From an uncultured Clostridia bacterium (GTDB lineage: Bacteria; Bacillota; Clostridia; TANB77; CAG-508): a stretch of 64,000 nt of DNA. Both the position numbers and the translations under genes were made by a program. Position 1 is the stretch's first letter, and each line of letters begins with the position of its first letter. Below are positions 36,134 to 45,018 of the stretch, in pieces. Location: NCBI GenBank assembly GCA_944392545.1, contig CALXWW010000007.1, positions 1-64,000 on the forward strand. The letters run 5' to 3'. The notes under the pieces are model-generated. The model was given only the letters and a program-made list of their open reading frames with translations. It made no database searches and was not told the DNA's origin.

Positions 36134-37600
36134 ATGGTTAAAATTTCTAAAAAAATTTTATTTGTTTTAATAGCTTTAGTTTTTATATTTAGTCTAACCA
36201 CAAGTGTATTTGCATCAGATATTAATATAAATACTAATACAGTTACAGATACAAATAATAGTTCAAGCAATTCTAGTAGTAATTCTTCTAATGGAACTAC
36301 TTCATTAGAGGTTGTGGAAAACAATGTATGTACAATTAAAATTGAAGATTTAGCAAAGTTTGAGAAAAAGATTACTTCTTTTAATGAAAAAGAAAAATCA
36401 GTAACATTAACTTTAACATTAACAAATTTAAAAACAGTTGAGGAAACTACTAAAGATGTTGAAATTTTCTTTGTTATAGACAATTCTGCTAGTATGACAG
36501 AAGACTATATTGGAGACCAAACTAGAAAACAGGTAGTTATTAATTCTGCTAACTCATTAGTTGATAAAATATTTGCAGAAAATAGCAATGCTAAAGTTGG
36601 TGTAGTAGGTTTTTCTAGTTCACCTTCTGCAGAGGGAACTATAGCAGATGGTTCTCTAAGACAAGAATTAACAAATTCTTCAGAGGATGTAAAAAGTGCT
36701 ATTTCAAATTTATCTGAATTAGAAGTTGGAGATAGAACAAATATTGATGCAGGTGTGACAATTGCAAGAGATAACTTTTCTTCAGATGAAGATGTTAAAA
36801 GATATATTATACTTTTAACTGACGGTGTACCAAATAACGATATAAATGGTAACTCTCAACAATATTCTGATGAAGTTTTATCTAATACAAAGTCTAAATT
36901 AGAGTCAATAGAACAAAGTGGAATAGAAATAATTGCTTCTATGATTAACTTAGATGATGAAACAGAACCTACAACCGGTAAAACATATAGAGAATTAGCT
37001 GAAACAGTATTTGGTACAGAAGAAAATCCTACTACAAGCAAATATTTCTATGTGCCAGATAGTGAAATAGAAAATAACATAGTTAATGAAATCTTTGATA
37101 GTTTAATAATAACTACAGATAATACTTTAAAGAATATTACAATTACAGATTATTTTCCACAAGAAATAATTGATAACTTTAATTTTGAATATGTAGCTAC
37201 TCCAAATATTGGTGAAGTATCTCAAAAAATAAATACAGAAAACAACTCAATTACATGGAATATTGAATTATTAAGTGAAGGAGAAACAGCAAGTTTAAGT
37301 TACAAATTAACACTAAAAGATGATTATGATAAAGATATTATAGACGTAATTTTAAAAACAAATGAAAAAGTTGAAATTACAGGAGAAGATAATAATGGTC
37401 CAATAGATGAAGAATCAGACGTTTCTCCTACAATAAGAGTTAAATATAAAGAACCTGATGATAATTCAGATAACACAACATCTCCTAAACCAATACCACA
37501 AACAGGAGAAAAACATACAGTTTTTATTGCTATAATTTCTGTACTATGTATAATAATTATTTGTAGATTAGTATATTTAAAGAAAATCACTAATAAATAA
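36134..37600 (+). CDS. Sortase-anchored von Willebrand A surface protein
   Basis: 488 residues. Signal peptide (1-27, ending VFA), Ser/Asn-rich linker, vWA domain with MIDAS residues DNSAS (Asp116, Ser118, Ser120), GDRTNID threonine and LLTDGVPN aspartate, then a pilin-like DUF11-type beta domain, and a C-terminal wall-sorting signal: IPQTG, hydrophobic helix, basic tail KKITNK. Likely an adhesin or pilus-tip protein displayed on the wall. The sorting motif is IPQTG rather than LPXTG, shared with the convergent neighbour. Confidence 0.88.
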   Translation: MVKISKKILFVLIALVFIFSLTTSVFASDININTNTVTDTNNSSSNSSSNSSNGTTSLEVVENNVCTIKIEDLAKFEKKITSFNEKEKSVTLTLTLTNLKTVEETTKDVEIFFVIDNSASMTEDYIGDQTRKQVVINSANSLVDKIFAENSNAKVGVVGFSSSPSAEGTIADGSLRQELTNSSEDVKSAISNLSELEVGDRTNIDAGVTIARDNFSSDEDVKRYIILLTDGVPNNDINGNSQQYSDEVLSNTKSKLESIEQSGIEIIASMINLDDETEPTTGKTYRELAETVFGTEENPTTSKYFYVPDSEIENNIVNEIFDSLIITTDNTLKNITITDYFPQEIIDNFNFEYVATPNIGEVSQKINTENNSITWNIELLSEGETASLSYKLTLKDDYDKDIIDVILKTNEKVEITGEDNNGPIDEESDVSPTIRVKYKEPDDNSDNTTSPKPIPQTGEKHTVFIAIISVLCIIIICRLVYLKKITNK

Positions 37601-37610
37601 TAATAAATAT

Positions 37611-37657
37611 AATAAGAATCCTGTGAGCTAAAAGGTCACAGGGTTCTTATTTTTTAA
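37611..37657. terminator. Terminator between the two surface-protein genes
   Basis: AAGAATCCTGTGAGC pairs with GGTCACAGGGTTCTT around a short loop, followed by a T6 run; it separates convergent genes. Confidence 0.85.
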
Positions 37658-37678
37658 TTATATATTTAATTTACCATA

Positions 37679-38818
37679 TTATTGTTTAAAATTATAACGT
37701 TTCATTTTTTTGTAAAGAATTACTGATATAACGCTTAAAATAGCAATTATACTTCCAAATATGAAAGACTTTCCTGTTTGAGGTATTTTTCCTCCTGCTA
37801 TAGTTGGATCCTTAGAACCATCATTATTATTATCATTATTATTATCGTTATTATCAATGTTTGGATCATCTATTGAAATGTCATTTGTTACTATTACTTT
37901 ACAAGTATCTTCAAAGTTTCCATCATTTGTCCTAACAGTTATTGTTGCTGTTCCTGGACCTATTGCCGTTACTTTACCATCTTCTACTGTAGCAACTTCT
38001 TCATTATCACTACTCCATATTAAAGTTTTATCCGTAGCATCATCAGGGCTAATTGTAGCTATTAAAGTATAATCCCTTCCTACTGTTAAAGATAATTCTG
38101 TTCTATTTAATTTCACAGATGTAACATTAACTTCTTCTTGCATTGTTCCTTCTGTAGTACAAATAATCTCATCATAAACTGTTGTTCCATCTTGTTTATC
38201 TAATCTTGCCCATAATGCAAATGCTTTTGTTCCAGAAAAGGTTGATATATCTATTTTAAAATCTCCATTTTCTGTTTCTTTCCATGCGCCATCATCATAC
38301 ATTGGTGTCAACTCAGCTATATTTTTGTTTACTTCATTAACTTTATCATTATATTCTTTTACCTTGTTATTATACTCTGTTACTTTATTCTCATAATTAG
38401 TTTTAGCTGTTTCATACTCCGTTCTAGCTGTTTCTAGTTCAGATTCTTCTGCTTCACTTTCTATTAATGAACTATATTTTTCATATGCTTCATTATAAAT
38501 AGTTTGAAGATTTTCACAGTCTGCATTCAATGCATCTAATTCAATATCAAGCGCATCTAAAGCTGCTTCACCTTCAGATTGTATATTTTTTATTTGATCA
38601 TATACATCATCGGATATCTCTACTGCTTGATAAAATAAAGTATAGTTAGTTTCCATTGTAGAGATACTTATATTTCCTTCTCCATTCATAATTAAAAACG
38701 GAAAAGATATTAAACCATCTGGGTCTAACTCCACTGAATGAGCATTTACTACTACACTAAAAGAGATAATTAATAAAAATGCTATTAAACTTAATAAAAT
38801 TCTACTTATTTTCTTCAT
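37679..38818 (-). CDS. Sortase-anchored coiled-coil/Ig-like surface protein
   Basis: 379 residues. Signal peptide (1-25, ending VNA), an N-terminal beta domain, a coiled coil of about 100 residues rich in Glu/Tyr/Asn, a bacterial Ig-like group 2 domain (VKLNRTELSLTVGRDYTLIATISPDDATDKTLIWSS, positions about 240-320), an Asn/Asp linker, and sorting signal IPQTG with hydrophobic helix and KKMKRY tail. ATG 38818 has AGGAGG 8-9 nt upstream. Probably a substrate of the nearby sortase. Confidence 0.85.
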   Translation of the reverse strand: MKKISRILLSLIAFLLIISFSVVVNAHSVELDPDGLISFPFLIMNGEGNISISTMETNYTLFYQAVEISDDVYDQIKNIQSEGEAALDALDIELDALNADCENLQTIYNEAYEKYSSLIESEAEESELETARTEYETAKTNYENKVTEYNNKVKEYNDKVNEVNKNIAELTPMYDDGAWKETENGDFKIDISTFSGTKAFALWARLDKQDGTTVYDEIICTTEGTMQEEVNVTSVKLNRTELSLTVGRDYTLIATISPDDATDKTLIWSSDNEEVATVEDGKVTAIGPGTATITVRTNDGNFEDTCKVIVTNDISIDDPNIDNNDNNNDNNNDGSKDPTIAGGKIPQTGKSFIFGSIIAILSVISVILYKKMKRYNFKQ

Positions 38819-38942
38819 ATATAGTTTCCTCCTAATTTTTTCCATAGTTTCTGAAAGCATATTATCATATTTAAATAAAATTGTAAATATCATATAAAAA
38901 TTTTGCTAAAAAATAACCCCCAAATTATTTGAGAGTTTTATT

Positions 38943-39017
38943 TGGTTGGGCTGGCTAGATTCGAACTAGCGCATGCCAGAGTCAAAGTCTGGTGCCTTAC
39001 CGCTTGGCTACAGCCCA
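38943..39017 (-). tRNA. tRNA-Gln (UUG)
   Basis: Cloverleaf on the - strand: acceptor TGGGCTG/CAGCCCA, D-loop AGCCAAGCGGTAAGGC, anticodon loop ACTTTGACT within CCAGA/TCTGG giving TTG, T-loop TTCGAAT, encoded CCA at 38945-38943. Confidence 0.95.
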
Positions 39018-39065
39018 ATATTTAATTTTTTAGTATTTTGATTAAAATAATGTAAAATATTTATA

Positions 39066-39143
39066 TGGGGTGGAAGATGGGACTCGAACCCACGGCCTCC
39101 AGTGCCACAAACTGGCGCTCTAACCAACTGCGCTACATCCACC
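39066..39143 (-). tRNA. tRNA-His (GUG)
   Basis: Acceptor begins with the extra G-1 opposite C73, typical of tRNA-His. Anticodon stem CCAGT/ACTGG with loop TTGTGGC gives GTG; T-loop TTCGAGT; encoded CCA. One T-T mismatch appears in the acceptor stem. Confidence 0.93.
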
Positions 39144-39285
39144 ATATAATATATATAAATGCAACTGCAGATATTATTTTACCCCATATAAATATATTTG
39201 TCAACTGTTTTTTACTATTTTGTTGCAATGTACTAAAAAATTAATACATTGCAACATATAATTTTGCTTTATTTACTTAATATAT

Positions 39286-39978
39286 TTATACTTCTTTTGC
39301 CCATATAATTAATCTTGCACTTGTATCATCTGTACATGTTGTTAATGACAATTCTCTTCTTCCTTCTGTATCTCTATTCATATATGAAGAATCACTTGTA
39401 CTTGTTTCATATTTTTTATATATTTCGTATTCAACTCTTTCCCCTGACGTGTCTGTTATATAAATTTTATCTCCTTTTTGCAATCTTTTATTATTTGAGA
39501 AAAAGCTACCATCTCTATAGTTATGTCCTGCTAAAACTGTGTTACCTGGTTCATTTAGTCCTATATTACTTGGATAAAGCATTACAATTCCAACATTTAA
39601 TGCATTAATACTACTTTGGTAATCTGGTATAATTAGATATTCAACATCTGTTTTAGGTATTTCTATGTATCCTATTACATCATATCCCATATATTCCCAA
39701 TCTCCTGATTCATTTGAATCATTGTTTGTACTATTTTGATATAATGTATTTAAATCCACGCTTGGTTGTACATCATTTAGAATTGAGTTACTATCTTCAG
39801 TAGTGTCATTTATTTGATTTGCCTTATCTTTAAGTTCTTCTATTACCTCTTTTGAAGCTTGTTTTATATAATACTTTCTATATACTCGTATTCCAAAAAA
39901 TATAAGTAAACCCATAATAATTATTATAACCATTATAAGAACTACAGTTAGTGTCTTACTATATTTATTATTAAACAT
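39286..39978 (-). CDS. Sortase
   Basis: Transpeptidase that attaches surface proteins to the wall. 230 residues: N-terminal membrane helix (about 9-31), linker, and catalytic barrel with His in TVLAGHNYRDGSFF, Cys in LSLTTCTDD and Arg in SARLIIWAKE. The Thr-Leu-x-Thr-Cys-like context and N-terminal anchor fit class D/E-type sortases more than class B; class is inference. Its likely substrates are the two IPQTG proteins just downstream, beyond the tRNA pair. Confidence 0.88.
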   Translation of the reverse strand: MFNNKYSKTLTVVLIMVIIIIMGLLIFFGIRVYRKYYIKQASKEVIEELKDKANQINDTTEDSNSILNDVQPSVDLNTLYQNSTNNDSNESGDWEYMGYDVIGYIEIPKTDVEYLIIPDYQSSINALNVGIVMLYPSNIGLNEPGNTVLAGHNYRDGSFFSNNKRLQKGDKIYITDTSGERVEYEIYKKYETSTSDSSYMNRDTEGRRELSLTTCTDDTSARLIIWAKEV

Positions 39979-40069
39979 ATTTACTCCTCCCTTGTTTTTT
40001 CCATAAGTATATTATATCATATTTTTTTAATATACTCCATACTTTTTTCTTATGATATATTAATTACTT

Positions 40070-40417
40070 CTATCCTACTATTTTATCTCCAAGCTTTTTG
40101 CCTGCTAAAACATGAAAGTGTATATGTTTAACTTCTTGTCCGGAATCTTCGCCACAATTTGTAATCACTCTAAATCCTTTTTTATCAAATCCTTTTTCTT
40201 CTGCAATTTTATTAATTATCTGATAAATATATGCAATTAGGCTACTATCTTCTTCTGATATATCTAATAAAGTTTCAATATGTTTTTTAGGTATAACCAA
40301 TATATGAATTGGCGCTGCTGGATTTATGTCATTAAATGCTATAACTTTTTCATCTTCATATACTATATTTGATGGTATTTCTCTATTAATTATTTTACAA
40401 AAAATGCAATTTTTCAT
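40070..40417 (-). CDS. HIT-family nucleotide-binding protein
   Basis: Histidine-triad hydrolase of the Hint type, 115 residues, cleaving AMP-phosphoramidate-like bonds. N-terminal CIFCKIINREIPS, DINPAAPIHILVIPKKHI, and the triad HIHFHVL are clear. Zinc ligands of the C-x2-C type are in place. Followed upstream by alaS on the same strand (56-bp gap). Confidence 0.92.
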   Translation of the reverse strand: MKNCIFCKIINREIPSNIVYEDEKVIAFNDINPAAPIHILVIPKKHIETLLDISEEDSSLIAYIYQIINKIAEEKGFDKKGFRVITNCGEDSGQEVKHIHFHVLAGKKLGDKIVG

Positions 40418-40473
40418 TTCATTATTCCTTTCTAAAGGTTTTAATTAATTAAAGATAATATTTCAGTCTCAAA

Positions 40474-42228
40474 CTATTCTAAAATTGCTTTTATTCTTCT
40501 TACTCCAGATGAGCTTGATTCCTCTTTCTTTATTTTAAAATGTCCTAATTCTCCTGTATGAGTTACATGTGGACCTCCACATATTTCTTTACTAAAATCT
40601 CCTATTGTATATACTTTTACTTTGTCTCCATATTTATTTTCAAACAATCCCATTGCACCTGTTTTTCTTGCTTCTTCTAATGTCATTTCTTCGCAAGTTA
40701 CTGGTAAATCTCTTTTTATTTGTTCGTTTACTATATCTTCAACTTGTTTTAATTGTTCTTGTGTCATTTTCTCTGGGTGAGAAAAATCAAATCTTAATCT
40801 CTCTGTTGTAATATTTGAACCTTTTTGTTTAGCATGTTCTCCTAAAACAATTTGTAAAGCTTTATGAAGTAAATGTGTAGCTGTATGATAGCTAATAGTT
40901 TTTTCATTTTGCTCTGCCAAACCGCCTTTAAACTTTTGCTCGCTTCCTAATCTAGATTTCTCTTGATGCTCTTTGAATAGCTTATCAAATTCTGAATTAT
41001 CTATTGTAAATCCTTGTTCAGCTGCTAAATCTGCTGTAATTTCTGGTGGAAATCCATATGTTTCATATAGTCTAAATATAGTTTGTCCATCTATTACAGT
41101 TTTATTCTCCTCTTTTGCTTTGTTTATATATTTTTCAAATTCTCTTTCTCCGTGTGCAAGTGTTTTTATAAATTTATCTTTTTCTTCTATAATCACTTGT
41201 TTTATTATCTCTTTATTTTTTTCTAAATCTGGATACATTTCTTTTAAAATTTCTATATTTAAATCTATTAGGTCTCCTAGTTTATTTAAATCTATTTGTA
41301 ATTTATTTAAATGTCTAGACATTCTTCTTATTAATTTTCTTAAAACATATCCTCTATCGATATTTGAAGGTCTTCCCCCATCAGATATAACCATCATACT
41401 TGCTCTTAAATGTTCTGCAACTATTCTTCTACTTTCTATACTATCTTCTTTTGCAAGTTCTTTTAATTTTTCCATTACTGGTTCAAAAAGTTCTGTATCA
41501 AATGGCGTCTCTTTTCCCTGTAATAGCATAGTCATTCTTTCTAATCCAAGCCCTGTATCAACATTATGCTGTTTTAGTTTTGTATATGTACCATCTTTAG
41601 CTTTGTAATATTCCATAAACACATTATTCCAAATTTCAACATATTTACCACAATCGCATGATGGCTGACAATCAGGTCCACATGCTGGTTTACCAGTATC
41701 ATAAAACATTTCTGTATCTGGTCCGCATGGTCCTTCTTCTCCTGCTATCCACCAGTTATCGTCTTTCCCATAATAATATATTCTATCTTCAGGAATTCCT
41801 GCCTTTTTCCAGCACTCTGCTGTAAGTGTATCTCTTGGTGCATCTTCATCACCAGCAAAACAAGTTACAGATAATTTTTCTACTGGTATTCCTAATTCCT
41901 TTGTTAAAAACTCAAAACTCATTGCTACTGATTCTTCTTTAAAGTAATCTCCTAGTGACCAGTTTCCAAGCATCTCAAAATATGTCAAATGTCTATTGTC
42001 TCCCACTTCATCTATATCATTAGTACGCAAGCATTTTTGATAATCTGTAAGACGTGTTCCCTCTGGATGTTTTTCTCCTAATAAATATGGTACTAATGGT
42101 TGCATACCAGCTGTTGTAAATAGCACAGACGGATCATTCTCTGGTATTAATGGTGCGCTTGGTATTACTTTATGCCCATGATTTTTAAAAAAGTTTAAAT
42201 ATTTATTTCTTATTTCTATTGCTTTCAT
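40474..42228 (-). CDS. alaS: Short alanyl-tRNA synthetase lacking the C-Ala domain
   Basis: Charges tRNA-Ala. 584 residues versus about 870 normally. The class II catalytic core (YLNFFKNHGHKVIPSAPLIPENDPSVLFTTAGM, NVDTGLGLERM), helical tRNA-binding part and editing domain with zinc motif (HTATHLLHKAL, CGGPHVTHTGELG) are present. The protein ends SSGVRRIKAILE, just after the editing domain, so the oligomerisation C-Ala domain is absent. No downstream remnant exists before the HIT gene, so this is a genuine compact form rather than a broken gene. ATG 42228 starts MKAIEIRNKYLNFF. Confidence 0.92.
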   Translation of the reverse strand: MKAIEIRNKYLNFFKNHGHKVIPSAPLIPENDPSVLFTTAGMQPLVPYLLGEKHPEGTRLTDYQKCLRTNDIDEVGDNRHLTYFEMLGNWSLGDYFKEESVAMSFEFLTKELGIPVEKLSVTCFAGDEDAPRDTLTAECWKKAGIPEDRIYYYGKDDNWWIAGEEGPCGPDTEMFYDTGKPACGPDCQPSCDCGKYVEIWNNVFMEYYKAKDGTYTKLKQHNVDTGLGLERMTMLLQGKETPFDTELFEPVMEKLKELAKEDSIESRRIVAEHLRASMMVISDGGRPSNIDRGYVLRKLIRRMSRHLNKLQIDLNKLGDLIDLNIEILKEMYPDLEKNKEIIKQVIIEEKDKFIKTLAHGEREFEKYINKAKEENKTVIDGQTIFRLYETYGFPPEITADLAAEQGFTIDNSEFDKLFKEHQEKSRLGSEQKFKGGLAEQNEKTISYHTATHLLHKALQIVLGEHAKQKGSNITTERLRFDFSHPEKMTQEQLKQVEDIVNEQIKRDLPVTCEEMTLEEARKTGAMGLFENKYGDKVKVYTIGDFSKEICGGPHVTHTGELGHFKIKKEESSSSGVRRIKAILE

Positions 42229-42323
42229 ATTTAATTCCCCTATTCTTTGCAAGTATTCTATTGTCAATATAGACATAAAAATTATATTACATATTTTAAC
42301 AAATTGCAATACTTTAATATTAG

Positions 42324-42364
42324 TAAAAAAGACTGAATTTAGTGCTTTAATTCAGTCTTTTTTA
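42324..42364 (-). terminator. Terminator of the spoVM transcript
   Basis: GACTGAATT (42331-42339) pairs with AATTCAGTC (42349-42357) with A6/T6 flanks on both strands. It separates spoVM from alaS. Confidence 0.85.
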
Positions 42365-42380
42365 TTCTTATTAAATTTTC

Positions 42381-42461
42381 TTATGTATTATCTTTAATTC
42401 CAAAAATTAATTTTACAATTCCTCTTAAAAACTTGGGAACTTTTTTTACTACTATAGTCAT
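42381..42461 (-). CDS. spoVM: SpoVM-like spore morphogenesis peptide
   Basis: A 26-residue peptide, MTIVVKKVPKFLRGIVKLIF followed by GIKDNT. Bacillus SpoVM is also 26 residues with the pattern K-x-PKFL-x-GIV-x4-G; Pro, Lys, Phe, Leu, Gly, Ile and Val of that core all match. SpoVM is an amphipathic helix that recognises the curved forespore surface and recruits SpoIVA. AAGGAGG stands 6 nt upstream of the ATG, and a terminator follows the gene. Too short for standard gene calling. Confidence 0.88.
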   Translation of the reverse strand: MTIVVKKVPKFLRGIVKLIFGIKDNT

Positions 42462-42483
42462 AATATTCCTCCTTTTTGCTTTA

Positions 42484-42633
42484 TTATGAGCACAACCACA
42501 TTAATCCTACGCTAACCACCACTACTCCTATTATGAATAGCCAACCTGATATAGGAAGTAATAATACTAGCAAAATTCCTAAACCTAGTCCTATCAAACA
42601 AACAGCCAATGTTTTCTTCAAAATTTTACACAT
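42484..42633 (-). CDS. 49-residue two-span membrane protein
   Basis: MCKILKKTLAVCLIGLGLGI followed by a hydrophobic stretch with a LPISGW turn and a second hydrophobic segment; ends LMWLCS. Two predicted membrane helices. AGGAGG lies 7 nt upstream. It is immediately upstream of spoVM (22-bp gap) on the same strand, so probably cotranscribed; a sporulation role is inference only. The preceding ATG at 42636 is possible but too close to the RBS. Confidence 0.65.
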   Translation of the reverse strand: MCKILKKTLAVCLIGLGLGILLVLLLPISGWLFIIGVVVVSVGLMWLCS

Positions 42634-42779
42634 CATATTACCTCCTATCATTTATATATTATATTATTGTTTTTTTCTCTTTGTTACCATTTATGTTATT
42701 ATATATAATATATATTGTAAAATTCATATTTTTGTGTTTTAATATTATTTAATAATTAATTTAATGGAGATATAAATAT

Positions 42780-43412
42780 ATGGATAAAAAAACAGCAATA
42801 AAAATTATAGATATTTTAAAAAATACATACCCAGATGCTAAATGCAGTCTTGATTTTACTACTCCTTTTGAAATGCTAATTGCAGTTATATTATCTGCAC
42901 AATGTACTGATGAAAGAGTAAATAAAACAACCCCTTCAATTTTTAGTAAATATTCTACTCCTGAAGATTTTGATAAAATACCACTAGAAACACTCGAGAA
43001 TCTTATTCATCCTTGTGGCTTTTACAAAAATAAAGCAAAAAATATAAAACTTACTGCCAAAAAAATTATTAATGACTTTGGTGGAAAAATTCCTGATACC
43101 ATGGAAGATTTATTAACTTTACCTGGAGTTGGTAGAAAAACAGCAAATGTTGTAATGTTAGAAGCATTTAATAAACCACAAGGTATTGCAGTAGATACTC
43201 ATGCAAAAAGGATTTCAAACAGAATTGGTTTTTCTGAAGAAACTATCCCTGAAAAAATAGAACAGGATTTATTAAAGCTTTTTCCTTATGATTATCTAAA
43301 AGATATAAATCACATTTTAATATATCATGGTAGAGCAATCTGTACGGCTCGTTCGCCTAAATGTGAAAATTGTCCTGTCAAAACTTATTGTAAAAGTTTT
43401 TTAAGTAAATAA
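42780..43412 (+). CDS. nth: Endonuclease III
   Basis: DNA glycosylase/AP lyase for oxidised pyrimidines, 210 residues. Helix-hairpin-helix with catalytic lysine in LSAQCTDERVNK, LPGVGRKTANVV and catalytic aspartate in VDTHAKRIS, and the C-terminal 4Fe-4S cluster cysteines in CTARSPKCENCPVKTYC. GGAGA precedes ATG 42780. Confidence 0.95.
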   Translation: MDKKTAIKIIDILKNTYPDAKCSLDFTTPFEMLIAVILSAQCTDERVNKTTPSIFSKYSTPEDFDKIPLETLENLIHPCGFYKNKAKNIKLTAKKIINDFGGKIPDTMEDLLTLPGVGRKTANVVMLEAFNKPQGIAVDTHAKRISNRIGFSEETIPEKIEQDLLKLFPYDYLKDINHILIYHGRAICTARSPKCENCPVKTYCKSFLSK

Positions 43413-43485
43413 AATTTATAATTTTTATTATTTTTACATATTTTTTATTTTTCACCTCATAATATAAATTGTGGGGTGCTTTATT

Positions 43486-43620
43486 TTGATAAATATAAAT
43501 TGTTCTTGTAATTGTAAATATCAAATTGATGGGAAATGCTATCTAAAAGACGTCAAAGTTCAAAAAATTGTTTCTACTAATTTTAGTAAAGAGTGCATTT
43601 ACTATTCCAAAAGAGTATAA
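43486..43620 (+). CDS. 44-residue cysteine-rich protein (DUF1540-like)
   Basis: TTG start 7 nt after GTGGGGTG. The peptide has five cysteines: NCSCNCKYQIDGKCYLKDV then KECIYYSK. The CKYQ-x3-KC pattern resembles DUF1540-type small metal-binding proteins common in Clostridia. Function unknown. It lies between nth and a membrane protein gene on the same strand. Confidence 0.6.
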   Translation: MININCSCNCKYQIDGKCYLKDVKVQKIVSTNFSKECIYYSKRV

Positions 43621-43683
43621 TTTAATTGACAAACTTTTCTTTTAATTATATTATATCTATATAATTTTAAGGGAGGGATTTCT

Positions 43684-44856
43684 TTGAGAACTAATTTTTT
43701 AAAAATATCTTTATGTGTTTTTTTAGCTCTATTTATTGTTTTTTCACCTATAGCTTATGCTAGTAATAATATAGAGCCAAGACAAAGTGATGTTACCACT
43801 ACTTCAGAGAATAGTGACATATTAGCTTCTTTTGAAACAAATTACGAAATAATATATTCAGATTCATATTTCTATGACAATAATGTAGAAGTATCACAAA
43901 TCATAGATGGTAACGTGTTTGCATATGGTCAGACAGTCAATATAACAGGTGTAATTAGAGGCGACCTTTTTGTTATAGCAGATAATTTGACAATTAGTGA
44001 AGAAGCTATAATTCAAGGAAATGTTTTTGCTTTAGCAAATAGTACTGAAATATCTGGAGAAATATCTGATGTCTATGCAATGAGTAGTACTTTTTCACTA
44101 AATAACGAAGGTCTTATAGATAGAAGTATATATTTAATGGCAAATTCAGTTTCTTTATCAGGTCAGATTACAAGAGATGCATACATATCAACTCAAAACT
44201 TAAGTTTTGATAAAAACTCTACCAATGTAATAGGTGGAAATTTAAACTATAGTTCAAATAATGAAATACAATTAGAAGACGGAATCGTTGGAGGAGAAAT
44301 AAAATTTACCAAAATAGAAAGGCAATCAGAAAGTGCCAGTGACATAGTATGGAATGTAATTTCTAGCATTATATCTGCTTTAGTATTTACACTAGTTATA
44401 ATACTAATATCAATATGGTTTTCACCAGACTTTAAAGATAAGGCAGCTGAAATCATAGCTAAAAAGAATTTAAAAGCTTTTGGAATTGGTCTTTTAGTTC
44501 TATTTGGAGGAATACTTGCTTCACTTATAGTAGCATTCTTCACATATGGATTTGGTATGGGAATAGGGTTATTTTTAATAGCATTAATAATACTAGCTTA
44601 TATAGTTTCTAACTCTATATTTAGTATATCTATAGGATCTTTAATTGCAAAGAAGTTAAATAAAGAAAATAATGTAAGCAAAGAAAAACAAGGAAAAACT
44701 GGAACATTCATACTTTTTGCTTTATTAGTTGCACTTGCTATTGACTTAATAGGATATATCCCATATATAGGTACACCAATAAAATTTATAACTTCAATAA
44801 TTGGATTAGGAGTACTTTGTATAAATGCATATAAAAGAAAAAATATAAAAAAATAA
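43684..44856 (+). CDS. Exported bactofilin-like membrane protein
   Basis: 390 residues. TTG start 6 nt after GGGAGG. Signal peptide ending AYA (about 27), then an extracytoplasmic region with repeated turns of the type G-x-V-F-A-x-x-x-x-x-x-x-I-x-G (residues about 75-190), typical of right-handed beta-helical polymer-forming domains, then about four membrane helices (225-245, 260-310, 340-380). The domain order, beta-helix outside and membrane bundle at the C-terminus, occurs in uncharacterised Clostridia proteins. Role unknown; surface polymer or envelope scaffold is a guess. Confidence 0.65.
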   Translation: MRTNFLKISLCVFLALFIVFSPIAYASNNIEPRQSDVTTTSENSDILASFETNYEIIYSDSYFYDNNVEVSQIIDGNVFAYGQTVNITGVIRGDLFVIADNLTISEEAIIQGNVFALANSTEISGEISDVYAMSSTFSLNNEGLIDRSIYLMANSVSLSGQITRDAYISTQNLSFDKNSTNVIGGNLNYSSNNEIQLEDGIVGGEIKFTKIERQSESASDIVWNVISSIISALVFTLVIILISIWFSPDFKDKAAEIIAKKNLKAFGIGLLVLFGGILASLIVAFFTYGFGMGIGLFLIALIILAYIVSNSIFSISIGSLIAKKLNKENNVSKEKQGKTGTFILFALLVALAIDLIGYIPYIGTPIKFITSIIGLGVLCINAYKRKNIKK

Positions 44857-44872
44857 TATGTTATTTATTGAT

Positions 44873-44936
44873 TTAGTGACAGATCTTTTTCACAATATTC
44901 TTGTTAAAAAAGGATCTGTCACTTTTTTATTTACTA
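44873..44936 (+). terminator. Terminator after the bactofilin-like gene
   Basis: AGTGACAGATC pairs with GATCTGTCACT around a loop of about 25 nt, with a T6 run. The GTGACAG/CTGTCAC arms resemble those of the REP-like repeats. Confidence 0.8.
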
Positions 44937-45018
44937 CTAATAATATTATCCTTAATTATTGTATACTGTTACAAATGTGTATTATAAAAAGTTAAATTTT
45001 GGATTTAATCTTGTAAAA

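Noticed and set aside
40474-42228. alaS truncated by a frameshift
   Set aside because: The sequence after the stop shows no continuation of AlaRS in any frame and the next gene follows within 56 bp; no CGG is present.
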